Source: Panacagrimonas sp. (lineage in GTDB: Bacteria > Pseudomonadota > Gammaproteobacteria > Nevskiales > Nevskiaceae). From it: a DNA stretch of 13,436 nucleotides. Below the pieces are notes generated by a model that searched no databases, was not told the DNA's origin, and worked only from the letters and a program-made list of their open reading frames with translations. The translations under genes were made by a program, and so were the position numbers. The stretch lies in assembly GCA_021773655.1 (NCBI GenBank), contig JAJFJX010000225.1, positions 1 to 13,436 of the forward strand, given 5' to 3'. Shown piece after piece: positions 7,570 through 13,436 of the stretch (within the stretch, counting starts at the first letter, position 1; each line of letters opens with the position of its first letter).

Positions 7570-7583
7570 GTATGGTGCCATAT
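7570..7583. promoter_or_regulatory. Palindromic operator, site 4 (upstream of PECR-like SDR)
   Basis: GTATGGTGCCATAT fits GTAYGGNNCCRTAC except for the last base; the inner arms TATGG/CCATA pair perfectly around TG. It lies 43 bp before the ATG at 7525-7527. Confidence 0.65.
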
Positions 7584-7901
7584 TAATAATCCGACCGCAT
7601 CCTTCCCTCGGCTCCGGGTCGAGGAGGCCATGCCGCTCTTGCCCCCGTACCGCCCCGTTCCCCTGCTCGACCCAGTGACTGCCAGGCGCAGTTCGCGAAA
7701 ATGCAGCGAGTACTTCGAACCCTTCCAGACATTGCCCGTGCCGAGCGACACCGCGAGCGAGGGCGGCATGCGCTGCGAAATCGACGCCAAGCCGGGCATC
7801 GGCTGGAGCGAGTTCATGTGGCCGACCGCTTACCTGGATTTCCTGCGCAAGGAGCAGCGCGGGACGCGCGGCCGGCGAAGCCCTTGTTCCGGCGCCGGGA
7901 T
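7584..7901. other. Stretch without an assignable gene between crotonase B and operator site 4
   Basis: About 320 bp. One plus-strand frame stays open from an ATG at 7630 (MPLLPPYRPVPLLDPV, later CEIDAKPGIGWSEFMWPTA and YLDFLRKE) and runs on antisense through the tail of crotonase B. I do not recognise it. The GGAGG before that ATG is too close (two bases) to be a good ribosome site. It may be spacer or another decayed gene. Confidence 0.35.
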
Positions 7902-8690
7902 TCAGCGACCGGTAAACTCCGGCTTGCGCCGGGTCATCACGGCCCCGATAGCGTTCCAGCAATCCTCGGTCCTCGCGCACAGAGCAATCGCTCGCGCTTC
8001 CAGTTCGAGCTGGGTCTCGAGTGGCTGCTCGGGTGTGGAGATCAGCAGGCGTTTCATCTCGCCGTAGGTACGTGTGGGACCAGCGGCGATCTGCTGCGCG
8101 AGCGCCAGCGATTCCACCTCGAGCTGAGCGTCCTCCACCACGCGCGAAACCAGGCCGTACTGCTCGGCCTGCTGCGCGCTCCACGTCTGGTTGAGCATCA
8201 GGAACTCGGCGGCGCGCCGCGAACCGACGCGACGTGGAATGAAGAAGGTCCCGCCACCATCGCTGACGAACCCGATCGAGTTGTACGCCGCATAAAAGCG
8301 GGCCGAGGCCCCTGCGATTGCAAAGTCGGCCATCGCGGTCAGGGCGACCGCGCCGCCGGTGACCAGGCCGTGCGCCGCCAGCACGACCGGCGCATCGCAG
8401 CGCGCGAAGCGCGAGATCGCCATGTGCAGGTCGGCGGTCGCGCTCTTGAGCCGGCGCGGCAGCGCGGCGCGGTCCGCACCGAGCCACTTGAGATCGGCGC
8501 CGACACTGAAGTACTTGCCCTGAGCACGGATCAGCACGGCGCGCACGCCGGGGGTCTCGTCGCAGTCGATCGCGGCCTCACAGAGCTCTGCGCAGAATCG
8601 CTCATCGAAGGGATTGCCCCGCTCCGGCTGCGTCAACGTGACCTGCGCGATACCATCGCGGAGTTCGAACTGCACGGATCGCTCGCTCAT
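7902..8690 (-). CDS. Enoyl-CoA hydratase/isomerase family protein, PaaG-like (crotonase B)
   Basis: A 262-residue crotonase-fold protein, the same length as crotonase A and similar throughout. Both share QPE-GNP near residue 21, VRAVLI (49-54), the G-K-(F/Y)-FSVG oxyanion strand (58-64), HG---GGA (107-114) and the tail (E/T)-RKP-F-GR. The classical hydratase glutamates are again replaced, by Ala116 and Tyr136, with Asp144 in SDGGGTFF (143-150). PaaG-type isomerases have a very similar 'PDSGGTW' turn whose Asp is catalytic. The likely role is double-bond isomerisation of an unsaturated acyl-CoA (inference). The ATG at 8688-8690 follows GGAA at about ten bases; the open frame runs to 8957 but overlaps the lipase remnant and shows no homology there. 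It lies between the lipid-storage genes and the PECR-like reductase; none of the four palindromes precedes it. Confidence 0.9.
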   Translation of the reverse strand: MSERSVQFELRDGIAQVTLTQPERGNPFDERFCAELCEAAIDCDETPGVRAVLIRAQGKYFSVGADLKWLGADRAALPRRLKSATADLHMAISRFARCDAPVVLAAHGLVTGGAVALTAMADFAIAGASARFYAAYNSIGFVSDGGGTFFIPRRVGSRRAAEFLMLNQTWSAQQAEQYGLVSRVVEDAQLEVESLALAQQIAAGPTRTYGEMKRLLISTPEQPLETQLELEARAIALCARTEDCWNAIGAVMTRRKPEFTGR

Positions 8691-8769
8691 CGTGATTTCC
8701 GGTTCGCCACAAGCGCTCGCCCAACGAAGAAAAATGCTTCGGGCTGAGGACCTCTGGCACCACACCCGA

Positions 8770-9228
8770 TCAGGGTGCGACTCGCGCCCTGACCCATTCG
8801 CCAAATTCGCGCCGCACGATCTCCCGATCCTGCGGCAGCTGGTTGAAGATCTCCTTGGACAGACCGTCGTAGACCTTGAAGGCATCGTACTGCGCGCAGG
8901 TACGGTCCACCACCATCTGGCGGCCCGCGACACCGGCCAGACGGTCGTGCGGACCATGCGTCACCAGCAGGAGCAGGCGGATCAGGGGCAGCACCGCGAG
9001 CATGAATTCGACGAAGCTGACGATCAGGCCCGGCGTGCGTGCCGGCACCTTGCCGTGATGGTTCAGCGGGTCGGCAGCATAGTCTGCGACCACGCCGGCA
9101 TCGCGCGACACCAGGCCAGGCTCGACGGAAATGATCCCCCAGCTTCGGCGCGATGAGCGAGAAAGGAATTTGCTGATCGCCTTGATGATTGGCGGCGCGC
9201 CGTTGAGCGCGACTGCTCCGACAGCCAA
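8770..9228 (-). pseudogene. Truncated monoacylglycerol-lipase-like alpha/beta hydrolase
   Basis: The open frame holds the C-terminal half of a monoglyceride lipase: LSRDAGVVADYAADPLNHHG (39-58, usual 'LSRDP-VV-AY--DPL-HHG'), LLLLVTHGPHDRL (85-97, with Asp95 as triad acid) and KVYDGLSKEIFNQ (118-130). The N-terminal half with the GxSxG nucleophile is missing; the sequence runs directly into the end of the WS/DGAT gene, with a TGA in frame at 9262-9264. In addition, the triad histidine of the usual YDGLYHEIFN is a lysine (residue 125). The frame has no ATG start, only TTG at 9226-9228. An active lipase is ruled out. A residual expressed 152-residue protein is possible but unlikely. The intact gene would have released fatty acids from glycerides, fitting the storage-lipid neighbours. 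Confidence 0.8.
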
Positions 9229-9251
9229 CCCTCCTGTGGATCCAGACGTTC

Positions 9252-10808
9252 TTACGGCCCTTCAAGCGGCCTTACCTTGCGCTTCATGCGGCGCTCACCT
9301 GCACGCCCCCCCTGAGTGGACACGGCGCTCTTGCCGAGCGCCAGCACTTCGTCGATGCCTGCACACAGGCATTCGACCAGCAACTCGGGCTCGGTCACCG
9401 CTGCGCGGTCGCTGTTGATGCCGATAAAGCAGCGGCCGTTGTGCGACATCATCACGACCATCATTCCGCACCCCGGCACCGGCGCGAAAGGCCAAAACTG
9501 CTTGATCTCTGCATCGGCCATGTAGACCGGGTAGGGAATGCCGGGCACGTTGCTGATCTGCGCGTCCTGCGCCGTGGTGAAGTCGGCCGTCATGGCAGTG
9601 ACGGCGGCGAGCGGCAGGCGGGTCACCGCGGGCATCAGGCGGATCATGATGTCCAGCGCCGGCTCGGCGCGCGTGTCGCGCACGAACTTCTGGATGTGGC
9701 GCACGCGCTCGACCGGGTCATCAATGTCCAGCGGCGCGGCGTACTGGCTGCCAGCGAACTTGTTGCCGCCCATGGGATCGCCCTCGGTGCGCAGGCTGAT
9801 CGGAAAGCCGATCGGCATCCGATCCAGGGTGACGCCCATCTCGTCGTGGTAGCGACGGAAGCCGCCGACGAGACCGGCGAGGAACACATCGTTGAGCGAG
9901 CCCTGCGCCGCCTTGGCCGCGGCCTTGAAGTCAGCGAGCGGGTACTCGATGCCGTCGAATCGCCAGGACAGGCTGCGCCGCTTGAACAGTCCCGATCCTG
10001 CCACGGGCTTGTTGGCGAGCACGCGGCGAGACGAGGACAGGTAATCCATGCCCTTGCGTGCGGCACCCGGGTTGCGGATCCACTGCGCCAGCGCCCGTGT
10101 CAGCGTGGACACCGTGCCCGCCGCCTCCGAGGGCAGCGCGAACAGGCTGTTGCGCAGCTGACGGCTCGCGAGCTTGGCCGGCGTCGGCATCCGCCGGCGG
10201 CCCTCGGACTTCGGCGGAACCGGGCGCTCGGATGCCTCGCGCTGCCGACCGAGCACGCGCGCCAGCAGCTGGATGATGCCCAGGCCGTCCGAGGTCGCAT
10301 GGTGCAGCTTCAGCACATAGGCCGCGCGGTCACCTTCGAGTCCCTCGACCAGCGTCGCCTCCCAGGGCGAGCGGGCCTTGTCGAAGGGTGTCATCGCCAG
10401 GGTCTGGGCCAGGTCGAAGAGCTGGCGCTCGCTGCCCGGCTCCGGGAGACGCACGCGACGCAGGTGGTAGTCGAGATGGAAGTCTGGATCCTCGACCCAG
10501 ACCGGATTGCCGACACCGAAGGCGGGATCGACCACGCGCTGACGGAAGCGGGGCACGGCCATGACCACCCATTTGTGACCAGCCAGCACACGCGCCCAGT
10601 CCGGGTTGCGGTCCAGCACCAGCACCGAGGTCGTGGTGGAGCGCAGGCGCGGATCGACTTCAGCGCGCCACATCACCGCCTCGAAGGCGCTCATCTCGGC
10701 CGGACCACCCCAGTCGCGCAATTCGGCGAGAAGGTCGTTGTTCAAGGCTTCAGCGTTGCCGATAGAACTGCTCATTGGTATCGAATGAAGTTCTGGAAAG
10801 GGAACCAT
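9252..10808 (-). CDS. Wax ester synthase/diacylglycerol acyltransferase (WS/DGAT)
   Basis: A 518-residue acyltransferase that joins acyl-CoA to a fatty alcohol or diacylglycerol, producing wax ester or triacylglycerol for storage inclusions. Numbered from the ATG at 10808, motifs are PFDKARSPWE (141-150, the family's 'PLD-xRPLWE'), the active-site HHATSDG (169-175; HHxxxDG with catalytic His170) and, in the C-terminal WS/DGAT domain, ISNVPGIPYPVYMADAEI, WPFAPVPGCGMMV and IGINSD. Catalytic residues are intact and the length is slightly above the usual 450-500. The start is uncertain: ATG at 10806-10808 has only a weak GGCGGG upstream, and ATG at 10773-10775 (11 residues later) has no clear ribosome site. 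The first about 38 residues before EMSAFEAVMW have no obvious family counterpart. The gene follows the gpsA remnant on the same strand. Neutral lipid made here could be fed by the CoA ligase and the phosphatidate-forming enzymes nearby (inference). Confidence 0.93.
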   Translation of the reverse strand: MVPFPELHSIPMSSSIGNAEALNNDLLAELRDWGGPAEMSAFEAVMWRAEVDPRLRSTTTSVLVLDRNPDWARVLAGHKWVVMAVPRFRQRVVDPAFGVGNPVWVEDPDFHLDYHLRRVRLPEPGSERQLFDLAQTLAMTPFDKARSPWEATLVEGLEGDRAAYVLKLHHATSDGLGIIQLLARVLGRQREASERPVPPKSEGRRRMPTPAKLASRQLRNSLFALPSEAAGTVSTLTRALAQWIRNPGAARKGMDYLSSSRRVLANKPVAGSGLFKRRSLSWRFDGIEYPLADFKAAAKAAQGSLNDVFLAGLVGGFRRYHDEMGVTLDRMPIGFPISLRTEGDPMGGNKFAGSQYAAPLDIDDPVERVRHIQKFVRDTRAEPALDIMIRLMPAVTRLPLAAVTAMTADFTTAQDAQISNVPGIPYPVYMADAEIKQFWPFAPVPGCGMMVVMMSHNGRCFIGINSDRAAVTEPELLVECLCAGIDEVLALGKSAVSTQGGRAGERRMKRKVRPLEGP

Positions 10809-10872
10809 GCGGAAAGCCCGCCGGCTAGCAGCCTGTCGGACTTGATTGCGCGTCCGCGACGGAGGTCCGTCC

Positions 10873-10911
10873 GGTGCGGTGAGAGCGACATTGAGTCGCT
10901 CTCACCGCACC
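10873..10911. repeat. 16-bp perfect inverted repeat (hairpin)
   Basis: GGTGCGGTGAGAGCGA (10873-10888) pairs perfectly with TCGCTCTCACCGCACC (10896-10911) around a 7-base loop, giving a very stable stem. No T-tract follows on either strand, so a classical rho-independent terminator is not supported. It could be an extragenic palindromic repeat, part of a small mobile element, or a processing or termination signal between the gpsA remnant and WS/DGAT. A smaller hairpin, GTGTGT-TGAA-ACACAC, lies at 10946-10961. Confidence 0.75.
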
Positions 10912-11120
10912 TACCCTGGCGCAGCGCAAGGAACGGAGCGATCAGGTGTGTTGAAACACACGAGGAGCGGCTGACGCAGCGATTCTCCCGCCCAGCACCG
11001 CGCCCAGAACGGCGTGTCGACATTGCGTGCCGCGAGCGTCGCGACTGTCGTACCCCAGGACCCCGCACCCAGCACCCAGCACCCAGCACCCAGCACCGTG
11101 ACGCGCTTTGGACGGCTCAT
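10911..11120 (-). pseudogene. gpsA: Truncated gpsA (NAD(P)-dependent glycerol-3-phosphate dehydrogenase, N-terminus only)
   Basis: MSRPKRVTVLGAG, then a 7-residue insertion CWVLGAG, then SWGTTVATLAARN and FWAR match the first about 34 residues of GpsA ('VLGAGSWGTALA-LAARN---LWAR'), which makes glycerol 3-phosphate for phospholipid and triacylglycerol synthesis. After Arg41 (about 10998) homology ends abruptly, and an unrelated 28-codon tail runs to TAG at 10911-10913. About 90% of the gene (usually some 330 residues) is gone. Its ATG overlaps the stop of the HAD/PlsC gene by ATGA, so it was evidently the next gene of the operon plsB - HAD/PlsC - gpsA. The insertion is caused by tandem heptamers in the glycine-rich loop. 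A functional copy must lie elsewhere if the organism relies on this enzyme (inference). Confidence 0.82.
11065..11097. repeat. Heptamer tandem repeat GCACCCA, 4.7 copies
   Basis: Four complete GCACCCA units at 11065-11092 and a partial GCACC to 11097 (TGGGTGC on the minus strand). They lie in the gpsA remnant at the codons for the dinucleotide-binding glycines. Compared with the family sequence the expansion adds 21 bp, which keeps the frame and duplicates VLGAG. Slipped-strand expansion is the likely origin. Confidence 0.85.
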
Positions 11121-12568
11121 GGTCGATTCGCCTGTCGCTTCTGAGGCCAGTGCTCCAAGGTATCGACATAAAGCTGTCGTACTACTTCAATGCGCTCGCC
11201 CATCTCCTCGATCGGCCAGGACGAAACCTCGACCGGCGGCAGCACCGCCACCTGCACGGTGCCCGAGCGCATGGTCTGGTCGTTGCGCCCCATGATCTCT
11301 CCGGCGTTTCGGATCACCACCGGCACGATCGGCACCCCGGCTTGGCGTGCAAGATGGAAGGGACCCTTCTTGAACTTGCCTATCTTCGGCGTCCAGGAAC
11401 GCGTGCCCTCGGGAGCGATGCAGACCGACAGACCCTTCTTCAGCCGATCCACCGCCGGCTTGAGGGCGTCCACCGCCTTGCCCGAGTCGCTGCGATCGAG
11501 GAAGGCGACCTCGGCCATCTCCATGAAACGCCCGAAGCCCGGCACCTTGCGCGCCTCGGCCTTGGCCACGCCGGTGAAGCCACGGCGCACCAGGTACATC
11601 ATCACGAACATGTCGAACTTGCTCTGGTGGTTGATCGCGAAAACGCAGGGCCGATGCGCCCAGAGGTTCTCCTCGCCCACCACCTCCACGTCCACGCCCA
11701 GCACCGCGAACGCAGAGTCCGCCGCCAGCGAGGTCACCAGGTCCACCGTCTTGCGCTGCGCGCCGGTGGCCCTGTAGTAGCCCAGGCCGGCCAGGAAAGA
11801 GAGCCCCATCGCGCCATAGGCACCGACGGTTCGTAGCATCGCCCCGGTCGGACCGCGCCGGCGCGGATCGAAGCGCAGGATGGGCCAGGCCGCTTCCTTC
11901 GCCACGCGCTCGAGATGCGCCTTGGGCTGCACTGCGCTGGCGCGGCCCAGCGACTGCAGGAAGGCGATGTCCTCGTTGCCGTTGGCGTAGCCATAGCTCC
12001 GCGCCAGGTCCACGGCCAGGCGAGCGGCGAACGCGCGCACCGCGGCGGCCTTGCCCTCGCCCCAGGCCGGTATACCCACGATCCCACCCGTGAGCCGACC
12101 GTTCCGGACCTTTGCCTCGGTGGCGACGATGTGTTCGATGCCGTATTCCTCGGCGAGCGGCTCGATCTGGTAGCGCGTGGCCGACGACGCGACGGCCACC
12201 GTGTGGCCCATGCGCTGGTGAGCGTGCACCAGCTTCCAGGCCTCCGGGAACAGGGTGCTGCCGATCTGCGACAGCCACAGACGCTTCCACAGCGCCCGCA
12301 TCTCGCCCTCGGTCTGACCGGCCCAGTCGAGAATGCCCTTGCCGATGACCTCGCCGAATTCCGTGTCGCTGAGATCCTTCTTGCGCATCAGCTGGAGCGT
12401 GTCGATCAGATCCTTGCCTCCCATCTCGCGACGCTTGATCCGGTCGGTGAAATAAGCGGCGGCGGAATAACCGTCGATCAGGGTGCCGTCGTAATCAAAG
12501 AACGCGCCGACCTGCGGGCCCTTCGGGCCATCGAGGATGCGCTGGATGGCGAGGTCGATCGGTTTCAT
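11117..12568 (-). CDS. HAD-IB phosphatase / PlsC-type acyltransferase fusion protein
   Basis: A 483-residue two-domain protein. The N-terminal domain (about 18-225) is a HAD subfamily IB hydrolase: FFDYDGTL (23-30, nucleophile Asp25 and acid Asp27), VASSAT (126-131), EGKA (171-174) and YANGNEDIAFL (194-204, metal-binding acidic residue). The C-terminal domain (about 285-475) is a 1-acyl-glycerol-3-phosphate acyltransferase: NHQSKFD (313-319, the NHx4D motif with catalytic His314), FLDRS (356-360), APEGTRS (385-391, binds glycerol phosphate) and GVPIVPVVI (411-419). A hydrophobic stretch at 248-265 suggests membrane association. The acyltransferase makes phosphatidate; the HAD half may dephosphorylate a lipid phosphate or phosphoserine-like substrate, and its substrate is not shown here. 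M. tuberculosis plsC (Rv2483c) has the same fusion. The ATG at 12566-12568 overlaps the upstream plsB stop as ATGA, so I chose it over the in-frame extension to 12814. Confidence 0.93.
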   Translation of the reverse strand: MKPIDLAIQRILDGPKGPQVGAFFDYDGTLIDGYSAAAYFTDRIKRREMGGKDLIDTLQLMRKKDLSDTEFGEVIGKGILDWAGQTEGEMRALWKRLWLSQIGSTLFPEAWKLVHAHQRMGHTVAVASSATRYQIEPLAEEYGIEHIVATEAKVRNGRLTGGIVGIPAWGEGKAAAVRAFAARLAVDLARSYGYANGNEDIAFLQSLGRASAVQPKAHLERVAKEAAWPILRFDPRRRGPTGAMLRTVGAYGAMGLSFLAGLGYYRATGAQRKTVDLVTSLAADSAFAVLGVDVEVVGEENLWAHRPCVFAINHQSKFDMFVMMYLVRRGFTGVAKAEARKVPGFGRFMEMAEVAFLDRSDSGKAVDALKPAVDRLKKGLSVCIAPEGTRSWTPKIGKFKKGPFHLARQAGVPIVPVVIRNAGEIMGRNDQTMRSGTVQVAVLPPVEVSSWPIEEMGERIEVVRQLYVDTLEHWPQKRQANRP

Positions 12569-13436
12569 TCGTTTACCTGCGTGGCCACGGCGGCGCGGCG
12601 CGCCTGGTCGAGCTGTTCGATGTTGGCAACGCGCCGCACGGCGGACTTCAGTTCCTGCGCGAACTCTCGGCGACGCCGGGCGATATCCGGGCCTGGCTTG
12701 AGCAGGTTGCGATTCGCGGCAAGCGCCAGAGCGTTGCCAAACACCTCGCGCGACACGCACTCGGGGCTGCTGAGGCGCTTCTGCAGCAGATACTGGCGGC
12801 CGACCCTGACGCATTCTTCGGTCAGCGCCTTCTTGTCGATGTTCTGCTCAACGGACTGCGCAGCGAGCCGGTCGGCCACGATGTAGTAGGACTCGAGGAA
12901 GGGCGTGAGCACGCGGTGTGCGATCAGGAACGGCGCATCGAACAGCACCGCCTTGCGCTGCTCGGCCGTCCCCACCTTCTGGCGGAACTTCGGATTGAGC
13001 AGGCGCGATTCCGTCTTCTGCTCTTCGCGGAAGGTTTCCTTCTCGCTGAAAAAGAATTCGAACTTGAGCAGGTCGCGCAGTGCGAAGGCCGAGAGCCAGG
13101 CGCGTTCAAGCGGTCCAGTCACCTCCTCGTGGGTGACGTCAAGCAAGGCGACTTCCAGGATCGCGCGGTTCACGAACCAGTGGATCGCACTGTTGCGGTA
13201 GAAAGCGGCCACCGGGTGCTGGCCCGGCTCGACGGTGTACACCGTGTCGGTGCCGCCCTCATAGCGGCTCACGACGCCACTCCGGGTCAGGGTCGAGAGC
13301 GTGTCCTCGACGCCGGCCAGGCGATACAGCTCGTCCAGATGCGAACTGGGCAGGTCGCTGGCACGGGCGTAATCGAGCAGCGGCAGCACGAGGTCATAGA
13401 CTTCCTTCAGCGTCAGCGCGCGGTCGCGCACGCCGA
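12565..13436 (-). CDS. plsB: PlsB-type glycerol-3-phosphate acyltransferase, C-terminal part (cut by window edge)
   Basis: The last 290 or so residues of a large GPAT, which adds the first acyl chain to glycerol 3-phosphate at the membrane. The reading frame is open to the right edge, so the gene begins outside the window; the catalytic HxxxxD region is not visible. The call rests on the GPAT C-terminal domain: VAAFYRNSAIHWFVNRAILE (74-93 of the visible part; PlsB proteins have a 'YYRN---H-F---AL' segment here), followed by a long charged helical region with LRDLLKFEFFFSEKETFREE and LESYYIVADRL. The predicted stop at 12565-12567 overlaps the next ATG by four bases, so translation of the HAD/PlsC protein is probably coupled. 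The pairing gives both acylation steps from glycerol 3-phosphate to phosphatidate. In mycobacteria the corresponding pair is plsB2 and plsC. Confidence 0.78.
   Translation of the reverse strand, partial: GVRDRALTLKEVYDLVLPLLDYARASDLPSSHLDELYRLAGVEDTLSTLTRSGVVSRYEGGTDTVYTVEPGQHPVAAFYRNSAIHWFVNRAILEVALLDVTHEEVTGPLERAWLSAFALRDLLKFEFFFSEKETFREEQKTESRLLNPKFRQKVGTAEQRKAVLFDAPFLIAHRVLTPFLESYYIVADRLAAQSVEQNIDKKALTEECVRVGRQYLLQKRLSSPECVSREVFGNALALAANRNLLKPGPDIARRRREFAQELKSAVRRVANIEQLDQARRAAVATQVNE

Noticed and set aside
6718..8067. Long plus-strand open frame (449 codons) over the PECR-like SDR and crotonase B
   Set aside because: Most of it is antisense to well-supported genes; only the 7630-7900 part, outside those genes, was kept as an uncertain note.
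10873..10911. Rho-independent terminator
   Set aside because: The stem is strong, but no run of T follows on either strand; kept as an inverted repeat instead.
11065..11097. Possible CRISPR-like or iteron array
   Set aside because: The repeat is a head-to-tail 7-mer without spacers and lies within the gpsA remnant, so slippage expansion explains it.
9441..11144. Long plus-strand open frame (567 codons) over WS/DGAT
   Set aside because: Antisense to a gene with an intact HHxxxDG active site; rich in Arg, His and Gln with no domain signal.
12569..12814. 82-residue N-terminal extension of the HAD/PlsC protein
   Set aside because: It overlaps the plsB coding region in another frame, while the ATG at 12568 gives a typical ATGA coupling.

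Overview
The window is GC-rich (about two-thirds GC by eye) bacterial chromosomal DNA from an aerobic organism that degrades and stores lipids. The gene style (Shine-Dalgarno sites, 4-bp ATGA overlaps, single-domain beta-oxidation enzymes) fits a lipid-degrading Pseudomonadota, perhaps a Nevskiales/Solimonadaceae-like gammaproteobacterium. An actinobacterium cannot be excluded, because the glycerolipid genes have a mycobacterial parallel. This placement is inference. I see no rRNA, tRNA, CRISPR array, phage gene or intact transposase.

Left part (1-8690): a fatty-acyl-CoA type catabolic cluster. On the minus strand are the N-terminus of an acyl-CoA ligase (1-235), a PaaG-like crotonase (275-1063), an acyl-CoA dehydrogenase (1280-2491), an aldehyde dehydrogenase (5053-6501), a PECR-like enoyl-CoA reductase SDR (6628-7527) and a second PaaG-like crotonase (7902-8690). 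One gene runs on the plus strand, a DECR-like 2,4-dienoyl-CoA reductase SDR (3214-4107). Four of these genes (acyl-CoA dehydrogenase, both SDRs, aldehyde dehydrogenase) are preceded by near-identical palindromes of the form GTAYGGNNCCRTAC, which look like operators of a single, probably TetR-type, regulator that is not encoded here. Together the genes could take an aldehyde to an acid, activate it to a CoA thioester, desaturate it, and reduce or isomerise double bonds. The substrate cannot be read from the sequence; an unsaturated, branched or alicyclic acid is a reasonable guess.

Right part (8770-13436): a glycerolipid and storage-lipid cluster on the minus strand. In transcription order it holds the C-terminal part of a PlsB-type glycerol-3-phosphate acyltransferase, a HAD-IB/PlsC fusion protein, a truncated gpsA, a wax ester synthase/diacylglycerol acyltransferase (WS/DGAT), and a truncated monoacylglycerol-lipase-like gene. 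The mycobacterial plsB2-plsC-TGS-lipQ-echA14 neighbourhood has the same family content.

The most unusual aspect is the number of dead genes. Between the intact genes lie remnants of an acyl-CoA dehydrogenase (2609-3062), the tail of a crotonase (about 4130-4325), an AraC-family regulator (about 4467-4990), a monoacylglycerol lipase (8770-9228) and gpsA (10911-11120). The gpsA remnant carries a heptamer tandem repeat inside its dinucleotide-binding loop and lies next to a 16-bp perfect inverted repeat. I found no convincing novel defence or RNA system. The points worth following are the shared operator, the altered active sites and the decayed genes.
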